Of a stretch of 64,000 nt of DNA, positions 1-11,455 are shown piece after piece. Position 1 is the stretch's first letter, and each line of letters begins with the position of its first letter. Origin of the DNA: Cyprinodon diabolis (taxonomy: Eukaryota; Chordata; Actinopteri; Cyprinodontiformes; Cyprinodontidae); assembly GCA_030533445.1 (NCBI GenBank), contig CM060070.1:34526501-34590500 (forward strand). Reading direction: 5' to 3'. A program made the translations under genes and the position numbers. The notes under the pieces are model-generated. The model was not told where the DNA came from, did not search any database, and saw only the letters and a list, made by a program, of their open reading frames with translations.

Positions 1-1376
1 ATCATGGCATCAATAGATTTCAAGGTACTATTAGATAAAGAAATGTACCATAAAATAACCAGATGGGATGTTTATTGATTCCTTTTTTAATTTAATATAT
101 GATTCAGACATTAAATATGCAATAAATTTAATTATTTAATTGTAGATGCACAAATAAATAATACAATATGTTGGTTACTAACTTGAATATATATTCAAAA
201 TGATGAATTAAGATAATTAACTTATTTAAAAACCTATAACATTATATTATATATATATATATGTAAATAAACAAGGTGTGAATTAATTCCTTGTATCTTC
301 AGGTGGTCAGCCTTCTGCTGCGTTCATATTTTTGGGGTCACAGTTTTGACTGTGTGACACAAAACTGATAATTAATCTTTATACTAGACTAGACAGGCGA
401 TGCAGGCGGATTTTTTATAACACAATTTAACGCATTTAGTCTACTTTATTAACCTTTATAATTTAGAAAATCATGAATTATTTTCCTTTTCCACCATAAA
501 TAAATTCTTCTTGACTTTACTGACGGTCCCTAAATGAACCACTGAGTGCAGGGGGAGCGAGGCAGCCGAAAGCAGCCACCTAGGTTACTGCTGCTGACCA
601 GATTCTCTGGGTTACATCACAAACATAAGATGCAGTAACCTTGTTTGAACCTGAAGAGGGCACCAAACATAAACCAATGCAGGATTTTAATAACTGTCCA
701 CTAAATTAACAATATAATGGGCAGGACATTTCAAACTCTTATAAGACTTCTATGTATACAGTTTATTATATTTTTTTATTATTTATTTTCTGTTTTTGAT
801 TTTCCTTTGGCTATTGATCTAAATCTAAAAAAATCCTTTTTATTTAAGTATTCCTTTTTTTAAATTAGAAATTTATTTGCTTTTCTTAAAGAAAATGTAT
901 GACCAGCAGATATTTTCTTTATCATTAATATTTCTTTCACTTTGATTGAATATTTGCTGTGAGTTGGCCTGACCTGGTCCACTTCAATGTCTAGGGCTTG
1001 TTTCTTTGGACTGTTTAGTTGCAGGACTTTAAGTAGGCACCTTAGACATGCTCAAAAGGGGAGTCCTGATGGTAGAGCCGCTTCACAGGAAGGAAGGGAA
1101 AGATGAACACTGCAGATGGGCTCAGCCAACAGGATGTTCTGGTTCTGTAGGGCCCGGTCCTAAGGATCGACCTGTCGGATTGACATGCCTCCCTCTGCCT
1201 GTCCTCTAACCGGACCGCCCAGAGGTCGGCTGAACAGAGACCCGTGTGTGTGTTTGGTGCATCGATTGGATGTCTAGACCCAGAATATCAGCTGTCAGGC
1301 TGAAACCGAACTCGCTCTCTGCCTGTTGAGCTGACCCCACCTACACACAGGTGTGTGTGTATGAGTGTGAGCTTAC
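1..1376. other. Intron following the last visible nfia exon
   Basis: A/T-rich sequence, part of the nfia intron before its C-terminal exons. The first 250 bp resemble 3020-3200 (shared AAATGTACCAT(T)AAAATA and AATTTAATTATTTAATT-type words), suggesting two copies of an old repeat. No coding exon was recognised. Confidence 0.6.
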
Positions 1377-1555
1377 GTTGAGGAGGCCCACCTGTCCGGC
1401 CTGCTGGGCGGAGTCAGGGCACACCAGCTGGACGAACTCTTTGAGCGTCTCCTGCGGGTGGTACCGGATGGCCGGGTGGGAGAAGTAGGATCCAGGCTGC
1501 TGCAGGATGGGGGAGGAGGAGAAGTGGAGGCTGGAGGGGGGAGCGTGGGGGCTCG
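1377..1555 (-). CDS. nfia: nfia exon equivalent to human exon 8: [14 protein letters not shown] segment
   Basis: This 179-bp exon has a long pyrimidine tract and CTCCACAG acceptor, and an AAC|GTAAGC donor, entering in phase 1 and ending in phase 0. It encodes [20 protein letters not shown], then [20 protein letters not shown], then [24 protein letters not shown] has [20 protein letters not shown] and [20 protein letters not shown], so orthology is clear. An internal CAG|GTGGGC could act as an alternative donor, but the AAC|GTAAGC site matches the NFIA boundary before PNGSSQGKV. The next coding exons would lie before position 1, so this gene is incomplete in the window. Confidence 0.95.
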
Positions 1556-3648
1556 CTGTGGAGGAGAGGAGACAGGTTAGATTCGAGGGGGAGGAAGGTT
1601 AGTGGAGGAGGAAGATTAAAAGGTTAAAGGTTAACATGCAGGACAGTGATGATGGACGGACGAAGCAGAGCAAATGGACCAATGAGAGTGCAGCATTAAG
1701 CCCCGCCCACAGCAGCTGTCAGTCAAAGACGAGTTCATCTCGCTCCTCCTCTTCATTCATCGTGTTGCTTTCCTCCCTCCTTCTCCTCTTTCTCTCCTGG
1801 CTAATTAAGAACCTGATTGGTCTAATCAGGTCTGATTACTCGTTAGCGGCCGCGGCATCGTTAGAGCCACTGATGTATGCAGCTGCAAAGAGGAGCAGGA
1901 GGAGGAACTCAGAGTGGGGAGGCTGGGCTTTGAGAAAGAGGACAGAGAGACATTAGAAATATTAGAGGAGAGAGAAGAAGAAGGACGGAGGGACGGAGAG
2001 TTAAAGCTGCTGCACTAATTCACTTAAAGTCGGCTGTGATTTATCACTCTGACAGTCCTCAGCGTGTGTGTTTACAGTAATCACCGAATGGATGGGAGCG
2101 CACACACACCACCACCCCCCCATCCATCCACCTACACACTAACTGAACTGACCTCAGGGTGTTTCGTTTGTGCTCGTTATCTGATGGAGTTCGATAATTC
2201 TCCTTTTTCAGGAATCACACAAACCAGATTCTGTCGGGACGAACTGGAATGAATCTGGATTTAAACACAGAGTTTCATCTGTTTTTTTTTATTGCTTCTG
2301 AAATGAATTTGCATTAAAAAAAAATAAAAATAAAGAAAAAATACGAAGTAGAGCTTCATAGGTTTCCAGCTCGACTTCAAAGATCAGGCCTTCTGTTTCT
2401 GTCAGCAGAACCGAATCAGATCAACTTCGGATCGTTCAAATGTGCGACAAAAAGTTTCCGATATCAGAGAAGGGGGGGAAAGCTGGTCTAATCTTCAGAT
2501 AAAAAAAATCAATATGAATGTTTATGACCTGTTGGTTGAAAGAGAAATTGGTCAGCAGGGGGCGACCTCCAAACACAACCACCAACAAACAGCCATCATG
2601 ATGTCATCTGCATGCCAGGAGGTGGGTGGGAGGGGCAGACAGGTGAGGACAGGTGGGTGGGGGGAGAGGCAACACAGACACGGCATCCATCATAAGAGGT
2701 GAGGGAGAGAGGAGGCGGGTCACGCACACGGAGACAGGAAGTAAAAAGCCGTGTTTCCGTCTTTACCTTGTCGAGAGATGAACGAGCTAGCTAGAGAGCC
2801 GCGCAGCTTATATCCAGCTTTCCACCGCAAGACGGAGGAAAGAGAAGAAGAAGAAGAAGCAGCGTAAATATGAGAGGAGAGACGGGTGGAGGAAACACCG
2901 AACACCTCAGTCATTTTAACACCATCACCACTGGTCTGATTGCGGGGTCCCCCAAAGTGACGGTCGGGGGGTCCCTAACCGATATTTATAATCATCCTGA
3001 TGTGATCCCTGAGCTTTATAGATTATCAGGGAAAAAATGTACCATTAAAATAGGTAGAACTAACATTTATTTATTTCTCTAAACATTAAACAAGCAATTA
3101 AATATACATTTCACAATTAAATAATTAAATTAAACATTTAATAATCAAAATAACATTAAGAATGATAAAATTAATACTTAAATGTCATAAAAACAGGAAG
3201 TAAATTGATTGATGTGATGTTTTTCTCAGAATAGAGCAGGGGTTCCCAAATATTCGCCCAAAATACATGTACCTATTCTACATATATTACCTTATAAATA
3301 CAGATAAACTAATTAGATACATTTTTCACTAGTTTTTAATCTTTCATTTATCTTATTATTGTCTATTACAGTTAAATAGTCGTAATGGTGTCTATGATAT
3401 TTCACTTGAAACATAAACTTAGACATTAAATCCAATATGTTGGAAATTAATGGAGCTATTTTACTCTAATTTTACTAAAAAGTAGCTTAAATAAAATAAT
3501 AAAACATTCAGTGATTCACAGTGTAAAACAGAGACAGCAGGAGGACAGAAAAAGGACAGAAAATCGACAGCAGAGGGACAGTGTCCACCTTTGCTGAAAT
3601 AAACCAACAGGCAGATTTTCCTGATCTTTGTTGTCCAACATGGACACC

Positions 3649-3722
3649 TGTCTGTGTCCTCCTGTCTGTGTCTTCCTGTCTGTGTCTTCTTGTCTGTGTC
3701 TTCCTGTCTGGACTTCCTGTCA
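3649..3722. repeat. 14-bp tandem repeat (TGTCTGTGTCTTCC)
   Basis: TGTCTGTGTC starts at 3649, 3663, 3677 and 3691, with a partial copy at 3705, giving a 14-bp period over about five units. Confidence 0.85.
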
Positions 3723-3823
3723 GTTGTGTTGTCACCTAAACGGTGCCAGCTCTCTAAAAGGTTCTGATAGACCTGCTGAGGTCCGGTCCATTCAGATGGC
3801 TGCTTGTGTTAGAGTTAAAAACC

Positions 3824-3860
3824 ACACACACACACACACATACACACACACACACACATA
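3824..3860. repeat. (CA)n microsatellite
   Basis: CA repeat interrupted by a TA at about 3840. Confidence 0.9.
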
Positions 3861-4002
3861 TTGCAGCTACAAGCCCCGCCCCCATCCCGTTCCCTGGCAG
3901 CATCAGCTGTTCTGCAGCAGCTTCAGTTCTGGGCTGATGGGGGTTAGTGGGGGTTAGATGGCTGTTATTGATGCAGAAGCGGTTGCCGAGGTGACAGCGT
4001 AC

Positions 4003-4130
4003 CTGGCTCCACGTCGTGCCAGCTGCTGGCCTGGCTGCCGCTGCCCGGAGACCGGCCCTGACCCGGATAGTAGGACTCCTCCCCCGGACTGTCCACGTCC
4101 TCTTCCATGCATTTGATCCTTTTGGCAGAG
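4003..4130 (-). CDS. nfia: nfia exon 6: acidic [20 protein letters not shown] segment
   Basis: This 128-bp exon has acceptor GTCTGCAG and donor GTACGC, phase 2 to phase 1. It encodes [20 protein letters not shown] followed by [26 protein letters not shown] has [20 protein letters not shown] and [21 protein letters not shown] here. The donor GTACGC is weaker than the usual GTAAGT/GTGAGT. In mammals the next exon encodes a segment beginning MPSPTTLKKSEK; that exon could not be found before the next recognisable one (see findings). KRIK is a short basic patch and SPGEE is a possible proline-directed phosphorylation site; both are inferences. Confidence 0.93.
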
Positions 4131-4331
4131 CTGCAGACAGATGGAACCAGCAGACCTGTTATTGCTGGAGCTTTTCAGAACCTTCTGTCATGCAGTGACT
4201 TGTGGGTTTGAACATTTTCACAAACATGGCATTAGCTTTTATTCCCAGGGGGATAAATTAGACCTCAAGGACAGAACTCTGCCAATCAGACCTCTCTGGA
4301 CGAGATTACCTACTACAAACCATTGAAACAG

Positions 4332-5386
4332 AAGCCCCATTTACATTACCCCTCTGAAACCGATCCGTGCCGGGTTCGGACCGAGCTTGGATCAGTTAAA
4401 CATGGCCAGTGTGGTTCCTTATTACCGTTTACACACCACGCTAGCACGGTTCCTCGCCTCCTACTGACAATCTACGGTAATACAGCTCTCTAGAGGGAAT
4501 CGCGCAAATCAAAATGGCGGCGCCCGTAACATTCAGGAAGTTTGGTTATAGTTGTGATATTTCATTGTTTGCAGATAGTCAGGCGAAGAAGGCAACCTTT
4601 GGTGAATTTATCTGACAGAGTCCGCTTTTGGGAAGTGGATACAACAGACGATAGTATAATCAGGGCTTACAGACGCAGAAAACAACGACAGACGTTGAGC
4701 TTCATCACATTGCTAAGCAGAATCATCAATGGAAATCGTGTGGCAAGGTAGGGAAGCTAGTATTTTTGTGAATGTCTAAAATTTATAGATTACAGAGGCT
4801 GACTGTAAGGACATGACTTGGTCTGCTCATGCGCTCTTTGTTATCTGAGAACTGTTGAGCGTAAAAGGCATGCAAAACTGAACCAGATGACGTAGATACA
4901 ACCGAACCACGCTAAACTTGTACTAGTTCAACAGTAGGACTCGGCACGGTTCAGTTGTGGCTCGGTTCTCTGACAACAAAGAGTGCATGAGCAGACCGCG
5001 TCATCTCCTATTTACAGTCAGCTTCCAGTAGTTGCCGGCAATGCACATCAGCGAGTTGCTTGCCAACCGCAAAAAACAATCAAAATCTTCTCAACACTAA
5101 ATTTTTTAAAATGGCTTTAAAAGAGCGTGGTGCGACCTTGGATAATGCAGAGATTGCGGCTCTTATTGTAATTTGGAGGATGCTATTAAGATGATGTTGG
5201 ACGGAACAAAATATAATCACAACGTTTTCCTACTAGAGAGCAGTAGTACCAAATGCCGTCTCTAGGAGGCAAGGAACCATTATATTGTGACGGGTAAAAG
5301 TTAATAAGGAACCAAGCTCGGCACTATTAACTGATCCAGGCTCGGTCTAAACTCGACACGGATTGGTTTTCAGTGTAAATGGGGCT
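4332..5386. mobile_element. Nested inverted-repeat DNA element, about 1.05 kb
   Basis: The left end AGCCCCATTTACATTACC and the right end (inverted AGCCCCATTTACACTG) are terminal inverted repeats; both continue into similar sequence with CCGTG, GACCGAGC and TGGATCAGTTA. Inside, 4788-4840 is inverted against about 4970-5027 (sharing GGTCTGCTCATGC and CTCTTTGTT), so there is a second, inner pair of arms. No transposase is recognisable. The superfamily is not certain because no clean target duplication is visible. Confidence 0.75.
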
Positions 5387-5417
5387 ACTGTTGAACTAGT
5401 ACAAGGTTAGAGCAGTT

Positions 5418-5610
5418 CGGGAGTGGCAGCATCATGCTGTGGGACAGGGAAGCTGGTCAGAGGTGATGATAAGCAAATTCGGAACATTCCTGGAGGTTAA
5501 AAGTTGGAGGCAGCAGGAGACCTGAGATATGATAGATGCTTTAGATGACCAACCAGAGACCAACCAGAGATGGCCTTGTCAAAGGCTCTGTAGCCATTTA
5601 ACTCAGTCCA
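5418..5610 (+). mobile_element. Decayed Tc1-like transposase fragment
   Basis: The stretch GTGGCAGCATCATGCTGTGG at 5423-5442 encodes GSIMLWG, the conserved Tc1 transposase motif. It is followed by GGAAGCTGGTCAGAGGTGAT and, further on, GACCTGAGA and TGGCCTTGTCAAAG, all in the order found in Tc1-type genes. Many indels and substitutions break the frame and no ends are visible. This family differs from the CAGTGGGGC copy at 20.2 kb. Confidence 0.65.
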
Positions 5611-7387
<1,777 letters not shown>

Positions 7388-7568
7388 CTAAGAACCGGAG
7401 AAGAAGCTGGTACCACATCAGGTCAACCTTCAGAAGAAGACAATCTGAACCAACAACAAAGATGGTTCTTATGGAATCAGGAGGAGCATCTGAATCGTCT
7501 TCAGACACATGAAATAAGTTTGAACTGAGATCAGAGTTCCACAGACTTCAGAAAGTTCTACAGGAAGA

Positions 7569-7623
7569 TCTCCATCCATCCATCCATCCATCCATCCATC
7601 CATCCATCCATCCATCCATCCAT

Positions 7624-7657
<34 letters not shown>
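7569..7657. repeat. (ATCC)n microsatellite
   Basis: About 88 bp of nearly pure CATC CATC tetranucleotide repeat, with the last units changed to CGTC. Confidence 0.95.
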
Positions 7658-9179
7658 GAACGTATTCAGAACACAGGTTCTGAATACATTCCCTTAAAGT
7701 TGTAGTTCTGTCCCTCCTCAATATGGTTAGAAAACCAACTGCAGATGTCTGTTGGATGTAGAGGAGCAGCAGCTCTACTCCAAGGCTCCTTTAGATGGCG
7801 GAGTTCTGGTTGCTGGAAAACATCTGATGCTTTGCCTTCTGATCCACAGCTTAGAACCAGAGCAGTTCATCCAGAACATTAAGTTCTCCAGAGATCGTTC
7901 CTGCAGACGGATCTCTGATTCATTTCCTGCAGCTTCCAGCTGGAGGTCCTGAGCACCAAAAGATCCGGATCCTCTGCAGGGATGATGCTCTAATGTTTCC
8001 TCCTCTTCATGATCAACAGAAGTGAAGATGGCAGCATGCTGGAGGAGGCGGGGCTTAAAGATCTGATGATCTTTGGGAACCACAGAACCTATGAGTGACT
8101 CTTGGCCCAAAGTCAACAACTAAAGACACCAGAACCTTTAACTGTCAGCAGCCCCCCCGCATCCCCCACTAAACAGCCCTCCTCTTCCTCCATCTGAAAG
8201 ACAGCCTCTTCTCTCGGTTGTCAAAAGCTTCACTTAGGGAACTCTGCTGAACAAAGGCAGCAATCAGCTTCAAACCCGGACATCCGTCTATCCCCTGGCC
8301 TCCAGCTCCCCTCCCCTCCCTCCTCTTCATCGCTTTATTGACACTGAGCATGATGGCGTGATGGGATGAAGGGAGGAGGAGGAGGAGTGACAGGACCTGG
8401 TGGGTAATTTTCTGCTGAGCTCAGCACTGTGAGCTCACTCCATCTATCTATCACTGTGAGCCCTGCAGACACACAAACACACACCTCTGAGGAAAGCAGC
8501 CTTGTTCATGTTTCCACAGGGAAAGTGAACATCAGAGAAGAACTGAACAGAATCATCTGGGTTTCACAGGAAGCTTAGGAACTTCTCCAAGGTTCTAACT
8601 GAAATGATCTTCCTGCAGAAAACCTCTAGAGTCTCCTCTGCAGATGGAGAACTGGTGCTGCTGTAATGACCTCTGCTGCCTGTAGGGGGAGCTCAAAGCG
8701 GTGGCACTTCCTGTTCTGTTCCCCTGTGTCAAACCATCTTCATCAGGTCTTCATCTCTTCACCTTTAATGCTTTAGTCCTTCCTGATATCTTCCAGGTTC
8801 CACGTCCCAGATCCAGACCGGTTCTGGATTCTAACTCTAGTTCTCTGCTTCTGCCCGATCCCTCAGTGAAGACGTTTTACATCAGAACCTCTTGGACCAC
8901 AGTTGTTTCTGATATGATGGTTATAATGAGGAGGAGCAGCGGGGCCCATCTGCTGCTGGCTCCTGACCAGGTGTGTGTGTTGCCCCTGGCAACAGAGGGC
9001 AGGATGAAGGAGGGATGGAAGGAGGCTCATTCGTCTTTTCTCAGAGCCAAGTGGGTCATCTGCCTTCCTATGTGCTCCGCCCCTGTGTGTGTGATCTGTG
9101 TCGGTGCCAAGGTGCACGCCTGGCCCTGTTTACCGCCGGAGCCGTATGTTTGCCTCTAGATGCCAAAGAATGACATGCA
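7658..9179. other. nfia intron 4, proximal part
   Basis: Intron sequence rich in GGTTCTG-type words. Open frames such as 8701-9159 have no recognised domain. No exon was supported. Confidence 0.5.
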
Positions 9180-9455
9180 GTGTGCTCGCCCCTAAAGGCG
9201 TGCACTCTCTCAGCAGCGTGCACTCCTCTGGCATTATGCACTCTCTCACAACATGGACGCCCCTTGCAGCGTGCACGCCCCTGGCAGCGTGCACTCTCTC
9301 ACAACATGGATGCCCCTAAAAGCGTGCACGCCCCTGGCAGCGTGCACTCTCTCACAACATGGATGCCCCTAAAAGCGTGCACGCCCCTGGCAGCGTGCAC
9401 TCTCTCACAACATGGATGCCCCTAAAAGCGTGCACGCCCCTGGCAGTGTGCGCTC
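9180..9455. repeat. 53-bp minisatellite, about 4.5 copies
   Basis: The word CTCTCTCACAACATGG recurs at 9241, 9294, 9347 and 9400, a period of exactly 53 bp. Units carry GCCCCTAAAAGCGTGCACGC and CTGGCAGCGTGCA. The last three copies are almost identical, and the 5' copies more diverged. Since 53 is not a multiple of three, the reading frame changes each unit, so the repetitive peptides predicted here are not evidence of a gene. Confidence 0.9.
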
Positions 9456-10254
9456 TCTCTGCTGAGTGACGCAGCTTGAGGTCCACCTCCAGCCCTCACC
9501 AGGAAGTGAAGCACAGATGGTTTGTTTCTGGGTGTAAAACCGAGCTGCAGCTGGAAACACGGGTCGGTTCTTTGGGTTCCTACACATTTCTTTACAAATA
9601 ACCCAGATTACAAGAGTTTCCTGCTGATTGATCTTGAAAAAATAAAAGTGGGTTCTGGTGTTCGGGTTATGATACTGGGTCATTTCAGTTCTGGTTCCCA
9701 AGCTGGAGCCGCTCCAGTTACCAACTGAGGACAGTGGATCCTACAGTAAATAAAGATCCTAGATGGTCCGATCTGTGGACCTTGGTGTCTTTACCTTGTT
9801 TGTCGACAAACAAACAGTTTCATTGGGTTCTTTGGCAGTTCTAGCCAGACCCACTTTATTGGGAATTAGTCCAGTTTAGCTTGAATTTAAAGGTGTCTTA
9901 AATCTGAAATGGTTCTTCTAGAGTTTCTGAATTTTGTTCCAGTGAGGATGATGAAGTGTTGGGTCAGGGAGGACTGTCGGTGTCCTGTCTGAGAAATCTG
10001 AGAAATGACAAGTCTTTCTTCAGGTCTGGACCCAGTGTTCTGTGCTCTGTTTGGATCTGGATCTCTGATTGCCTTTTATCTGCCTGTCGAGCTACTCTTT
10101 GAATCAGCTCTCAAAGGGCTTTATTTGGTTTGGTTTGTCAACGATGAATCTTTGGATGTGAGAAAACACAAGGACATGAGGAACACAATTCTGGGTCAGA
10201 ACCTGAATCAAATAGGATCTGGAGGTGCCCATATAAATGACCAGCTCTGCAGTG

Positions 10255-10690
10255 AATTGTCTCTATATCTTTGGTTCTGATCTATACCTCTATATCTTCA
10301 GTTTATGTAATATTTCTATGTCTAGGGCTCAAGTCTATGTCTCTATATCTGTGGTTTCTATCAATGTCTCTAATACTTTGGTTCCAATTTGAGCTTTTAT
10401 GTCTTTGGTTCTGATCTCTGTCTTTTTTATCGTTGATTCTGATCTACTTCTCTATATCTCTGGGTGCAACCTATGCTTCTTTATTCATGGTTCCAATTAG
10501 TGTCTTTGTACCCCTGGTTCCCATCTTTTTCTCTATATATGTAGTTTTGATCTATGTTTCTATATCTTTTGTTTTGATCCACATCTTCGAATGTTTGGTT
10601 CCACCCATTTCTCTATATTTATGTTCTTGATCCATTTCTATACATACACTATTTGTCTTTATCCATGGTTTAAATTCATATTTCTATGAC
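10255..10690. repeat. Degenerate minisatellite, left part
   Basis: Imperfect copies of a unit like TCTATATCTTTGGTTCTGAT plus CTATGTC recur through this stretch with irregular spacing. It ends where the 10692 MITE begins and resumes past 11306. Confidence 0.75.
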
Positions 10691-10691
10691 T

Positions 10692-10877
10692 GTGTCCGAA
10701 AGTCTACCCTAGCCCCTATATAGAGTTATGACATACGAGTGTTTGAATGTTTAGTGGATGAAAAAAGTAGTGATCACCTTTCCAAACGATCAGTTAACTG
10801 AGCTGACTATAAAATCCACTATAGTCCCGACTATATATATTGAGATTGAGGGGTTAGGGCGTACGCTAGGACACAGC
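10692..10877. mobile_element. Short inverted-repeat MITE, about 186 bp
   Basis: The left end CTGTGTCCGAAAGTCTACCC is mirrored at the right end by GTACGCTAGGACACAG; both arms then carry CCCTAGCCCC / GGGGTTAGGG and a TATATA stretch. There is no coding capacity. It interrupts a degenerate tandem repeat that resumes after 11306. Confidence 0.6.
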
Positions 10878-10890
10878 CTGTTAATCAGAT

Positions 10891-11306
10891 TAGTTGCAAT
10901 TAATCGATTATTGAAATAATCTTCAACTAATTTAGCAATTGATTAATCATTAACTGGAGAATAGAGACTCTAAAAGATGCCTTTAGCTAACAGAGCAACC
11001 CACTTAGAGCAGGAATTATATTAAAATTGTAAAAAAAAAAACAAAAAAAAAACACTATAAACATATTGCATTTAAGATAAAAACAAAAACATCTTTGTCT
11101 GTTAAGATGCTCTTTCCAGAACTCCTCAAGTGGAAAAGTTTAGGTTCACCTGGTTTAATTTAGTAAAAATCTTATTTAAGGAACGTTTTACTATCAGATT
11201 TTTAATCGTTTAATAAAAAAAAAAAAATCGACATATAATAATGAACATAATAATACAGTGTTCGAAAGATAATTGATTTGCAAAACAATCTTTAGTTGCA
11301 GCCCTA
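10891..11306. mobile_element. hAT-like MITE with TAGGGCTGCAACTAA end
   Basis: The right end, read on the minus strand, is TAGGGCTGCAACTAAAGATT, a common hAT-MITE terminus in fish. The left end (TTAGTTGCAATTAATCGATT) is a diverged counterpart that lacks the outermost bases. The A/T-rich interior has no gene. Directly abutting the 10692-10877 element, it is part of the same insertion in the minisatellite. Confidence 0.6.
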
Positions 11307-11455
11307 GTTGCGACCTATATCTCTATTTTTATAGCTCAGATCCATGTCTCTTTGGTTGTCATCTATGTTTAAATATCTTTGGTTTCATTCCATGCCTCTA
11401 TATCTGTGGTTTCTATTCATGTTTCGATGTCTTTTGTTCTGATCATCTCCATAGT
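11307..11455. repeat. Degenerate minisatellite, right part
   Basis: Here the same TCTATATCTTTGGTT / TGATCCATGTCTC words continue in the same orientation as in 10255-10690, after a block of two DNA transposons. Confidence 0.7.

Larger units (their letters stand above)
1556..4002. other. nfia intron where exon 7 is expected
   Basis: This interval holds purine-rich sequence, a GGGGTCCC-rich A/T repeat at 2938-3260, the 14-bp tandem repeat and a CA repeat. I searched the minus strand by eye for the exon encoding LKKSEK and AFTQHHRPV of NFIA and found nothing similar. Confidence 0.6.

Noticed and set aside
9098..9425. Repetitive open frames with SLTTWMPLKACTPLAACTLSQ-type peptides
   Set aside because: They arise from the 53-bp minisatellite, whose period shifts the frame each unit.
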